From Thelonectria olida (lineage: Eukaryota > Ascomycota > Sordariomycetes > Hypocreales > Nectriaceae), in assembly GCA_020736575.1 (NCBI GenBank), contig JAGPYM010000006.1, positions 2,170,001 through 2,234,000 on the forward strand: 64,000 nucleotides of DNA, in the 5' to 3' direction. The translations under genes were made by a program, and so were the position numbers. This document shows, piece after piece, positions 46,845-56,740 of the stretch (the first letter of the stretch is position 1; each line of letters starts with the position of its first letter). The notes beneath the pieces were generated by a model. It did no database searches and was not told where the DNA came from. It saw nothing but the letters and a program-made list of their open reading frames with translations.

Positions 46845-47738
46845 ATGGACCAAGTCATGGACGGAGGCCGTCTGCCTCTGGAGGCTTGGTTCTGGGAAAT
46901 GCCCACATGCACTCGATGGTGGACAACGGCCACTGTCTTGACCAGTGCCTTGGTGCAATGCCAGATAGTGACGCCTTTCCAGCTCTTCTACAGTTTTCGC
47001 GCCGTCTTTAGTAAATCTCAGGTTGGTCCATGTCCTCTCCTCACTTCCCCTCCTTCTTTGCTTCAGCCTGAAACCGCTCCATCAATATCTCCTCCCACAT
47101 TGCATCGTCAGCACACTGCCACCAATCGAAGCATTTCTCGTTTGTTCACAACTTTCAAACTCCTGCTAACCATCGTCTACTCGCAGTACTGGCGGCTCTT
47201 GACGACGTTCCTCTATTTCGGCCCCTTCTCCCTCGATCTCCTATTCCACGTTTATTTCCTCCAGCGATACGCCAGACTGCTCGAAGAGTCTTCCGGTCGC
47301 TCCCCGGCACATTTCTCGTGGCTACTTGTGTACGCCATGGCAAGCCTCCTCGCTCTATCACCCCTTGTCTCGATGCCTTTCCTCGGCCATCCACTCTCAT
47401 CCACACTCGTCTATATCTGGTCGCGACGTAACCCCGATACCAGACTAAGCTTCCTCGGTCTCCTCGTCTTCACGGCGCCCTACCTACCATGGGTCTTGAT
47501 GGGGTTCAGCCTTGTATTACACGGCACCATTCCCAAGGACGAGATTATGGGTGTCGTCATTGGTCACATCTGGTATTTCTTCACCGACGTATACCCTCCT
47601 CTTCACAACGGCTCGCGCCCTCTTGACCCTCCAGGGTGGTGGAGGCGCCTATTCGAGCCACGCAACCAGAATGAGTCAGACATCAACAATGATATCTTGG
47701 TCGCCGGGGCGAGGGACCTGGGTGCTCGTGAACTGTAA
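46845..47738 (+). CDS. Derlin (Der1-like) ER membrane protein
   Basis: Derlins are inactive rhomboid proteins that help pull misfolded proteins out of the ER for degradation. Two exons (46845-47021 and 47187-47738) join in phase to give 242 residues. The N-terminus is luminal or cytosolic-facing with EAWFWEMPTCTRWWTTATVL. The conserved WR motif follows across the splice site (SKSQYWRLLTTFLYFGPFSL), then several membrane helices, including LVYAMASLLALSPLVSMPFL and PYLPWVLMGFSLVL, and GHIWYFFTDVYPPLHNG, a derlin hallmark. The 165-nt intron contains no in-frame stop. The spliced form is chosen because only it restores the conserved SQ-YWRLL junction. Der1 versus Dfm1 is not settled; the short C-terminal tail without a clear SHP box favours Der1. 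Confidence 0.9.
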   Translation: MDQVMDGGRLPLEAWFWEMPTCTRWWTTATVLTSALVQCQIVTPFQLFYSFRAVFSKSQVGPCPLLTSPPSLLQPETAPSISPPTLHRQHTATNRSISRLFTTFKLLLTIVYSQYWRLLTTFLYFGPFSLDLLFHVYFLQRYARLLEESSGRSPAHFSWLLVYAMASLLALSPLVSMPFLGHPLSSTLVYIWSRRNPDTRLSFLGLLVFTAPYLPWVLMGFSLVLHGTIPKDEIMGVVIGHIWYFFTDVYPPLHNGSRPLDPPGWWRRLFEPRNQNESDINNDILVAGARDLGAREL

Positions 47739-48436
47739 TCGATCGCAAGGGGTTGGCGATAAAAGTCGAGTGAACGGAATTGCGCACTTCTCCAGTCCAG
47801 GATCTTAGTGCCATCGTCATTCTTTGAACATGGATACGGTTTCAAGATTTGGGTTCGGGCGTTTCGGTAGAGGAACGACACAGGATTGTCTGTCTCCTTA
47901 GATGGAGTTATCATTGGCGGCGTTGGTAAATGCAATCATTTATTGGCATTTTTGCCTTCACTTCTGGCTTGATTCATTGACATTGATGATGGTGCATACT
48001 CCCTCGTCCCTCATGGCAGCTTCGCTTGGTGATCGCCTCGACTGAGTGCTCACAGCTGAAGAACGAAAGATGTGGCCGGTAAGCTCCCTTTGTTTGGGGA
48101 TAGAGTCCCGCTGAGCATTGAAGGTGACGCAAGCAGGCAGCTGCATCAGATACACCAATGGTGCTTTCCCCACCGGACACCTCGAGACCGGCATATGTGG
48201 TGAGCGTAAGCCTGAGGTGCCCTTTTTTATTTTCCCTGCTGAGTAATTCGAAGCAGCCCAACAACTTGTGATGGTGCAATCGACTATTAGGGCGATGCAC
48301 TGACGTCGCTGCCAAAATGCCCCGCCGCCATGGATTCCCAGACTTCCACTGCTTATAATTGCCCAAAGCACCCCTCCATCCCGTCGCGACCTAAGACCCC
48401 TCCGCAAGAAAAAAGTCTACTCTTTTTATCCTCATC
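47739..48436. other. Spacer between the derlin and ADI1 genes
   Basis: About 700 bp between co-directional genes. No RNA gene or coding sequence recognised. Confidence 0.5.
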
Positions 48437-49077
48437 ATGAAGGCCTACTACTACGACAACCTCCCTGTTCGTGAACAAATCCAGACATTGCAATCCCGAT
48501 TCCCCGGCTAACAATTTCACGCAGGGCGATCAGCGCCTTCCTCACGACTCCGGCAAGGAGGTCGACGTCGATGCTCTCCTCAAGCTCGGCGTGTACTACT
48601 ACCACTTCCCCGCGCTCCAGAGCGTGGACGAGTTAGCTGCGAAGCGCGGATACAAAAACCGGGACGAGATCAAAGTCTCGCCAACGACCATGGGTGACGT
48701 CTACGAGGAGAAGGTCAAGATGTTCTTCAACGAGCATCTGCACGAGGACGAGGAGATCCGATACATCCGCGACGGCCGAGGTTACTTTGATGTCCGTAGC
48801 AAGGATGATGAGTGGGTGCGCGTCCAACTCGACAAGGACGACCTTCTCATCCTGCCCGCTGGCATCTACCACCGCTTCACCACTGACGAGGACAACGTAA
48901 GTCTCGCAAGACTCTAGGGTAATTGCGCTTTGTCAACTAACCGATGCCCGCGCATAGTACGTCCATGCCATGCGACTGTTCAAGGACGAGCCCAAGTGGA
49001 CTCCTCTCAGCCGTGACTCTACGCTGGATGAGAACACGCACCGACAGGACTATGTGAAGCAGTTTCTCGGCCAGTGA
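48437..49077 (+). CDS. ADI1: Acireductone dioxygenase
   Basis: This cupin enzyme of the methionine salvage pathway oxidises acireductone, with iron giving the keto-acid precursor of methionine and formate. Three exons (48437-48466, 48525-48896, 48958-49077) join in phase to give 173 residues. The metal ligands have the family spacing: H81, H83 and E87 in [11 protein letters not shown], and H126 in [10 protein letters not shown]. The N-terminus [20 protein letters not shown] and the segment [20 protein letters not shown] are typical. Exon 1 is only 30 nt but has a clean GTTCGT donor and a CTAAC branch site. No other salvage gene is nearby. Confidence 0.95.
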
Positions 49078-49239
49078 GTGCGTCCATGTGGGATGGGGCG
49101 GCACGTTCTGACCTTACGGGATACGGAGGATTGATAGCCGGGCCACCACGATGAAGGTGGGAAAAGCTTGTCTCTCGTTCTTATAGGTATCTAGAGATCC
49201 ACTGATATAGACCTGCGCCCTCTATGATTACCTTAGTTA

Positions 49240-49540
49240 ACGTTACTGTGAGAGTATATAATACAGTTCTTAATATTAAGTTTTTTCCTATTTTACTTTT
49301 ATTAATTTAATTTTTTAAATTTAATTTAAATTCTTTAATTATTAAATTTTTAATACCTTTTTTTTTATAATTTTTTTAAATAAATAATAAGAATAAATAT
49401 ATAAATATTATAAAAAAAGTTTTAACATTTTATTTTTTTAATTTTTTTTAAAAAACCCTATTTAGATAGTTTTAATTTAATATAAACAAATTCTATTATA
49501 TTAAATACATTTACTTTCTTAATGTTAAATCAATAAATAT
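49240..49540. other. AT-rich island, possible RIP-degraded repeat
   Basis: About 300 bp of extreme A/T content (runs such as TTTAATTTAAATTC and TATAAAAAAAGTTTTAAC) in otherwise GC-balanced DNA, with abrupt edges. No open frame, terminal repeat or gene is visible. The composition fits a relic of a repeat mutated by RIP, but an origin in organelle DNA is also possible. Confidence 0.5.
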
Positions 49541-49640
49541 CCACCGCTCTTACTGCACAGCAGCACATCGCATTCCAACTTGAAGCGCCCAGCTCCCTCC
49601 TCTCCCCATTCTACGAATACACAGGGTCACATTGCGCAAT

Positions 49641-50796
49641 ATGGATACACGCACCGAGGCCTCTGACGCGACTGACTCGTCAGGAATGCCGCGACCTCAG
49701 CTTCCCCCAAGCTGTAATCCGCCTCAAGGCAGCAATTCTACGAAACAGCTGGTCTGGATTGTTAGCCATCTTCTCCTCCAACGGATACCTCTCCAGCTAA
49801 TCCCCACACTCGCAGGTCTTTGGGGGCACAGGCCACATGGGTAGGTCCCTCGTCAAGTGTGCTCTTCAGCGCGGCGATCTCGTGACATCAGTTGGTCGTG
49901 TCTTTGAGACATCCCCTACCGAGATGGCAGAGATGGCAGGGATGCATGAGAATTGCCTCGGGGCTCTGTGTGACGTTCGCGCCCGTGACTCGGTCCATCG
50001 TGTTGTGGAACGCACACTCACTCATTTTGGCCGTATCGACGTGGTGGCCAATTGCTCAGGCTACGGGGTCATTGGAGCCTGCGAGGACCAGGACGAACAT
50101 GACCTGCGTAACCAATTCGAGACCAACTTCATGGGCACCGTACATATAATCCACGCGACGCTATCTTACTTTCGAAGGCAAAATGGCGGCCGATATCTCA
50201 TTCTCAGCTCAACGTCAGGAGCTCTCGGAGTGCCAGGCCTGGGACCTTATTGTGCAACCAAATATGCTGTCGAGGGCCTCATCGAAGCGATGCTCTACGA
50301 AACAGATGCCTTCAATATCAAGGCAACCCTCATTGAACCAGGTCACGTCCGGCGTGACGAACCCGAGACACCCAACAATCCCTTACCCACATGGGGTCAC
50401 TTTCTTATTAAACCAGCCAGCGAAGCCTATGGGCATGCGACATCACCAGCCCTACACGCCAAGCGGATGGTACAATGGCTTGGTGACCGTCAACCTACGA
50501 GTGCAGTCAGGTGCGCTGAGTTGATATGGCAGCTTGCACACTGTTCATATCCACCGCTGCGACTCTTGCTAGGGAGCTACGCCATCGAGAGCATCCGAGA
50601 CCGAATGAGGTCGGTGACAGAGGAGCTCGAAGATTGGAAGCATCTCCATTTCCCTGTCCCGGAAGAAGACAAGGAAGACGGAGAAGAGACAACTGAGAAT
50701 GCACCCGAAACGGTGGCCAACAATACTACTTCAATGGATACCAGCACAGCCGATTCAATAACCCTTTTCAAATCTATTACATACCTAGGTAGTTGA
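49641..50796 (+). CDS. Short-chain dehydrogenase/reductase, substrate unknown
   Basis: Two exons (49641-49760 and 49816-50796) join in phase to give 366 residues. After a 35-residue Ser/Pro-rich N-terminus, a Rossmann nucleotide site appears (VWIVFGGTGHMGRSLVK), with a GGTGHMG glycine pattern that is a variant of the classical TGxxxGxG. An NNAG-like segment is also altered (VANCSGYGVIGA). The catalytic residues are intact: Ser in LILSSTSGALGV and the YxxxK pair in YCATKYAVEGLIEA. The tail is acidic (EEDKEDGEETTENAPET). These traits fit a classical SDR with 17-beta-hydroxysteroid dehydrogenase-like sequence. The gene sits just downstream of an AT-rich island and has no biosynthetic neighbours, so I assign no pathway. 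Confidence 0.85.
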
Positions 50797-51498
50797 ACAT
50801 TAACTCTTTCTCAACCTCACCAGGGCCTTGCAGTTGGTTTGTCCACCTCAGCTTTTTCGCTGAATTGAAGATGCCACATTGTTCTCTGCCGCCGCGAAAG
50901 AAGGTGTGGCATATCCAACTAACCACATGCAAGGTTAGTATCCATCTCAAATCATTAATGACAGGTGGGAGCGAAGGAATGTAGATGCAATTAATTCATG
51001 AGTATCCTGCCGAAATGCAGCAAATGCTATGGCGTCAGGTACACGAGTACGTACCTAGGAGGCTCTGACACGCTCTGATGACTCAGCGGGGACCCCCCCC
51101 CGGTCTTCCCTCCACGTCGTCCTTCTCAGCACAGCCATGCGACTCGTGGCTTCTGGACTTTGACGGGCCGAAGAAGGGGGTTGAACACATTTCAACCATA
51201 CAACTACCTACCAACGTAAAAAGAAGTAAAAAAAAAAGTCAAGTCCAAGCCGATGCGAAATTTCAAACACCTGCGTTAGCGACCATCCTCAACTCTCGCC
51301 CGACTTCGAACCGACGACCGACACAACCGTGACGAACGCGACACTCAACCAGTTGGCTCGTCCCTCGTTTTGTTGTTTTTCACCTGATTGATTACCACTT
51401 GTTTGCGCTGCCTCGGCATCCCGCCCGTCCCCCTCCCATCGACATTCTTTTCACACTTGCGTCTCCTCTCATCGCTCGTTACGCATCCGACTGCAAAA
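50797..51498. other. Spacer between the SDR gene and VRG4
   Basis: About 700 bp, with the VRG4 promoter and a CT-rich leader from about 51250. Nothing else recognised. Confidence 0.5.
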
Positions 51499-52876
51499 AT
51501 GGCTGACAAGAAGAACGAGGACTACGTTGTCCGCATGCCCGATAATGCATTTGGCAAAGAAAAGGGCCCTTTCATGGCTCGCTCTCCTTCCAGGAGAACC
51601 CACCCCATCAACACCAACCCAGGGTTGTCCCATCTCGACAACAACGGGCCCTTGTCCATCGTTGCATACTGTTTGGCCTCGATCAGTATGACCGTCGTCA
51701 ACAAGTACGTTGTTTCGGGCAATTTTTGGAATCTCAACTTTTTCTATCTTGCCATTCAGGTAAATCCGTCATCTCCGTTTTGCGATACCCTATGTGCTAG
51801 CGTCATCAGCTGCTAAGACTCTATATCACTAGGCAATCGTCTGCATCGCCACGATTACCGCATGCAAGCAGGCAGGTCTGATCAAGGTCCTGGCTCCATT
51901 CGACCCTGAGAGAGCAAAGAAGTGTAAGTGTCTCAATTGAAAAACGACTTGTATGTTGGTGTTGACAGCTTGCACACAGGGTTCCCAATCTCGCTCCTCC
52001 TCGTCGGTATGATCTACACCGGGACCAAGTCGCTTCAGTTCCTGTCTGTTCCAGTCTATACTATTTTCAAGAACCTAACCATCATTGTCATTGCCTACGG
52101 CGAGGTCCTTTGGTTTGGTGGCAGCGTCACACCCATGACCCTACTTTCCTTTGGACTAATGGTTATGAGTTCGGTTGTCGCCGCCTGGGCCGACATCCAA
52201 AGCGCCGTCGCTGGCGATTTCGGCAATGGAGACTCCAAGGCAGCCATTTCGACACTCAACTCTGGCTATGCGTGGATGGGGCTCAATGTCTTCTGTAGCG
52301 CATCCTACGTCTTGGGCATGCGCAAAGTCATTAAGAAGATGAACTTCAAGGACTGGGATAGTAAGTCATCCCCATTCTTCTCAAGCATTACTTCAGACTT
52401 GTGTTAGGGTTGTGGTTAAGCTAATTCATCCATCAGCCATGTACTACAACAACCTTCTTACCATCCCCGTCCTTGTCGTCTGCTCCTTGTTGTTGGAGGA
52501 CTGGTCCAGTGTCAACTTTGCAAAAAACTTCCCCGCCGAGTCTCGAAACCGAATGATTATTGGCATGGTCTACTCGGGACTTGCGGCCATTTTCATCTCA
52601 TACTGCTCAGCATGGTGCATTCGCGTGACCTCGTCAACAACCTATTCCATGGTCGGTGCCCTCAACAAGCTTCCGATCGCCATCAGTGGCCTGATCTTCT
52701 TCTCGGCCCCTGTCACGATTGGTAGCGTTTCGGCCATTGGGATTGGTTTCGTCAGTGGTATCATCTATGCATTGGCCCGAGTGCGACAGTCCAAAGAGAC
52801 TCAGGCCACGTTGCCTACAACGCGCTCAACCATGAGCGCAAGCTCTCAGAGCAGCCGTGATGCTGCCAACTCCTAA
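51499..52876 (+). CDS. VRG4: GDP-mannose transporter (Vrg4/Gmt type)
   Basis: A Golgi nucleotide-sugar antiporter that brings GDP-mannose into the lumen for mannan and glycoprotein synthesis. Four exons (51499-51759, 51833-51923, 51980-52360, 52437-52876) join in phase to give 390 residues. About ten membrane helices are visible, starting with [20 protein letters not shown]. The GDP-mannose recognition motif GALNK is present in [15 protein letters not shown], and [19 protein letters not shown] is the other family block. The C-terminus is Ser/Thr rich. The family is usually essential in fungi. All donors are GTAAG or GTAAA. Confidence 0.95.
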
Positions 52877-53966
52877 TCGCATGAATCAAGTTCAATCAAT
52901 GATCAATCAACGAATGGCCTGATGTATACTCGGATGGTTGGCATTTCTGCATTCTTCTAGACAAGGAAAGGGGGGTATTTACAGTCCCCGTGGCCATGGT
53001 TGCGGGGGAAGAAGATCCAATGAAGCGCATACAAGAGCCCCGGGATGATAGGCGGGCCGTCCCGGGCATGTACGTATAGTAAGGCATGATCACATTTACA
53101 GAGACGGGAACACACTTCAAGCTCTACTTGCATTTAAAGGAGGGCGCGGTTGGAGTCAGACGGCACGAGGGAATACTGGCTATACTCGGCCTTTTTGTAA
53201 TGAAACTTTTTAGGATGCGCTTGGACATAAGGACCTGTTTGTAGCAACCAGAAAATAAAGGCCGGAGCCTGTGTCTACACGGATAGTGTGAAAGGTGAAG
53301 GAAGAGCCTTGACAAGTCATGATGCCTGCTGCGTCCACGACTAGCTACGTACTTCCCAGTGGCATGCCAGTTGAATGAATAAGAAAGAAGCCAGAGCGCT
53401 CATGGCGTCTCGTGTAGCTGGAATTCGATAACTTCTTGTGTTCTATCAAGGGTTCTTAGCCTTGTGACGCTTCGCGGAGATAGCGAACGCACATGCTGGT
53501 AGTCATGCTGGCTGATGTTGTAGATATCACGCAGCCATGCGAAGGCAGAAAGCGATCAGCTGGCCAAATGTTTTATAGCTCCCTTGCCTGACGTACTTGG
53601 TATGTGCCCCACGTGGGGCAACTTGACGCCCAAGTACCCCATCCGAGTGCCCCAGCCTGAGGTCTCCAAAAAGAAATATGGTTGGGGAAGGAACCTGGAA
53701 TGGGGTTGCGTCTTGAAATTGTTTGGAAGGGAGGTCATGACGTCTCAACCTACCTCAACATTCTCTTTCCTTTTCTCCCTCTTTCAATTCAGACGTCTCT
53801 TGCACCATAATAATGGTAGTACGATAACCCCCCCGACGTCTTGGTGCCTCTTCAATCCCTTCTTCTTTTTCTTCTTCCTCAAGCACCTCCAGCTCCGTCT
53901 CGCTCTCAACCTCTCCCATTTGGCCGCGCGCCATCCCACCATTCTCCCGCCCTGCCGCCCTTCGAT
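52877..53966. other. Spacer between VRG4 and the MBOAT gene
   Basis: About 1.1 kb between co-directional genes. A TTCTTC-rich leader precedes the MBOAT start. No gene supported. Confidence 0.5.
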
Positions 53967-55830
53967 ATGATACACTTCATCAACCGGCGTGAGTCTTGTT
54001 ACTGGCAAAAAGGGTACCTATTTACTGACTCAATTGTGCCCTATCCAGCTTTTGAGGCCCTTTCCTCGTCTGTCGGCGCGTCTGCCGATGAAGGTAAAAG
54101 GTCATCCAAAGCCAATATTCTCCCGCTCAGCCTCTCATCTTTACTCTCCACTAGTCAAACTCATCTTCTCCTTCTTGTTCTCCTTCCCGCTCGCCGCCAT
54201 CCTCAAACGAATTCCTGACTCGAGACCCGAAGCAAAGAACATCTTCATCATTAGGTACCTGGAGAAATCTGTCGAAAGCTTCGTTAGCGCTCGCTGACCG
54301 CCCACCAACAAACAGCGTCTCGCTCTTTTACCTTGTCGGAATCTTTGATCTCTGGGATGGCATTCGCACTCTCCTCATCAGTGCTGGAGGCACATATGCT
54401 ATTGCTAAATTTCTTTGCAGAAGCCCCTACATGCCTTGGATCGGCTTCGCCTTTGTTATGGGCCACATGTCCATCAGTCACATCGCCCGTCAGGCTGCTG
54501 ACAGCCCTTCGTCCGTCGATATCACCGGCGCTCAGATGGTCCTTCTTATGAAGCTCAGCGCCTTCTGTTGGAACGTTGCCGACGGTCAACTTCCCGATAA
54601 CCTCCTTTCCGACTTCCAGCGAGAGTATATGCTCAAAGAGCTGCCCTCTCTGCTCGATTACGCTGGCTGGGTACTCTTCTTCCCGGCTTTGTTTGCCGGT
54701 CCTTCTTTCGACTACACAGATTATCGCCGTTGGCTCGATACCTCCATGTTCGACATTTCTCCCCAAGTTGACCCTGCCAAGAAGCCCCCCGTCAGGAGAA
54801 AGAGAAAGATTCCCCGCAGCGGTGGCCCTGCCGCTTGGAAAGCCGCCAGTGGTCTATTCTGGCTCGTTTTATTCGTTGGCTTATCGCCATCTTATAACCC
54901 TGGGACTCTGACAGCCGACTCCCTTCTCGAGTATGGCTTTCCTCGCCGGGTCTGGATCATGCACATGGTCAGCCTTGTCGCCCGCTTCAAGTACTACGCG
55001 GTTTGGTCTCTTACCGAGGGGTCATGCATTCTTGCCGGCCTCGGTTTCAATGGCGTTGATCCTGTTACTGGCAAGATCTCATGGAACCGACTGCAAAACA
55101 TTGACCCTTGGGCAGTCGAAATGGCGCAGAATCCTCGAGGCTACCTCAGTGGTTGGAACATCAACACTAGCAACTGGCTTCGAAACTACGTCTATCTTCG
55201 TGTCACGCCAAGGGGTAGGAAGCCTGGCTTCCGTGCCAGCTTGGCCACTTTCGGAACCAGTGCCCTTTGGCATGGATTTTATCCCGGTTACTACCTCACC
55301 TTTGTTCTTGCTACCTTTATCCAGACAGCCGCCAAGCGTATAGTCCCCAATTTGCTCACGCTGTCCCCCTTTGTACTAATTTAAGTCATCCAGATTACCG
55401 GCGACACGTCCGCCCGTTCTTCCTCGATCCCATCAGTGGCAACGCTTCGTCCAAGAAGAAATACTACGACTTCGTCTCCTATCTCGCTACCCAGCTCACG
55501 TTTACCTTTGCCACGTCTCCCTTCCTCCTTCTTTCCTTGAGTAGCTCTATCCTCGTTTGGTCCCGTGTTTACTTTTACGCTGCCTTCTGGACATTTGGCT
55601 CCCTCGCCTTCTTCGCCTCCCCTGGTAAGGTCTGGCTGCGGACAAAGCTCGAGAAGCGTCAAGGCAGAGCTAGTGCCAAACTTGTACGCTCCATCAGCAC
55701 CGATAGCCTGACTGGAAAGGCCGAGCCCATCCTCGGCATCTCCAAGGATCCAGAAGGTGACATCAATGAGGTTGTGGAAGAGATTCGAGCCGAGGTGGAG
55801 GCTCGACAGAGAAAGCAAAAGGCGAATTGA
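53967..55830 (+). CDS. ALE1: Lysophospholipid acyltransferase, MBOAT family (Ale1/Slc4 type)
   Basis: An ER membrane enzyme that adds an acyl chain to lysophospholipids. Five exons (53967-53988, 54049-54093, 54155-54254, 54316-55337, 55394-55830) join in phase to give 541 residues. The MBOAT catalytic histidine is at about residue 375 in SALWHGFYPGYYLTF, and the conserved asparagine region is NWLRNYVYLRV. Other family blocks are LLDYAGWVLFFPALFAGPSF and MHMVSLVARFKYYAVWSL. For the last intron two AGs are possible. The first is only a few bases from the TACTAAT branch site and breaks the frame, so the second (ending 55393) is used. The C-terminal tail is basic and charged (ARQRKQKAN), and no KKxx retrieval signal is visible. 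Confidence 0.92.
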
Positions 55831-56740
55831 TTCAGTTGAGCGCTCAGGCCGCAATAGAAAGTGCATTTCCGATAGCCTACAAGGAGCGTCTAAATTCCAA
55901 GTTGGGCTTGAGGGTGCAAGGAGTTTGGGTAATAGACGGCATTTGAAGATATCCCCGCAGAGTGACAGGAATATTGGAAAGACGTTGCAAGGTTGACATG
56001 ATAAATCTATTTGCAGATTCTGCTTCACATCATTAAATCTATCTATCTCTGGGACGGGTTCTGAAATGTAAGCCCTCCCGAATAGGGGCCCGAATCATCA
56101 GAGCCGCTAATTACATGGTATCATAAGAATGGGTGCATCGTGCAGTCCGTCTTGAAGCCCGGCATTCGCCTGTCAATTCCAACTATTGTACAGATAACAA
56201 GATCGTCCGTCGATGGTAGGTTGGTAGTACAGAGGCTCAAGATAGTAAAGGAGAGAGAAATGAGATTGAGCGCGGTGAGCGGTTTATTTTGTTTGAGATC
56301 CACCAAGAAGCGAGCGTGTGTCATGAAAAGCGTTCCTTTCTTTGCTTTGTTCTTTTTTTTTGTTGGTGGCCGGTGTTTAAATGTCTGAAAATCGTGTATC
56401 GTCGAAAGGGTTGAAGCATCGAAGAAAAAAAAAGAAAAAAAATGGGGGGTCGTGCGTCGTTGCAGCGTGTTGCAGAAGAAGACTTAGAATCGAGAATCGT
56501 GGAAGAAATCATAAGAGATGGTGATGGCGTAAGGTTGTTCAAGGAGTAGATAACAAAGCATCGTGATGTCTTAGGTGGGCGTTAAAATCGTCGAGATCCA
56601 TCGAGTTGCATGAAGAACTGGAAAGATGGGAGCGGGTCCCAATCCTCGATCATTCAACCGTCTTGTCACTTTTCGTCAAAAAAACGGAGGTAAATGTAAG
56701 AAAAAGAAAAAGAGAAGAAAATCTCAAGAGTTGAAGGTCA
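55831..56740. other. Convergent 3' flanks of ALE1 and the serine-rich protein gene
   Basis: About 900 bp between convergent stops. No supported gene. Confidence 0.5.
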
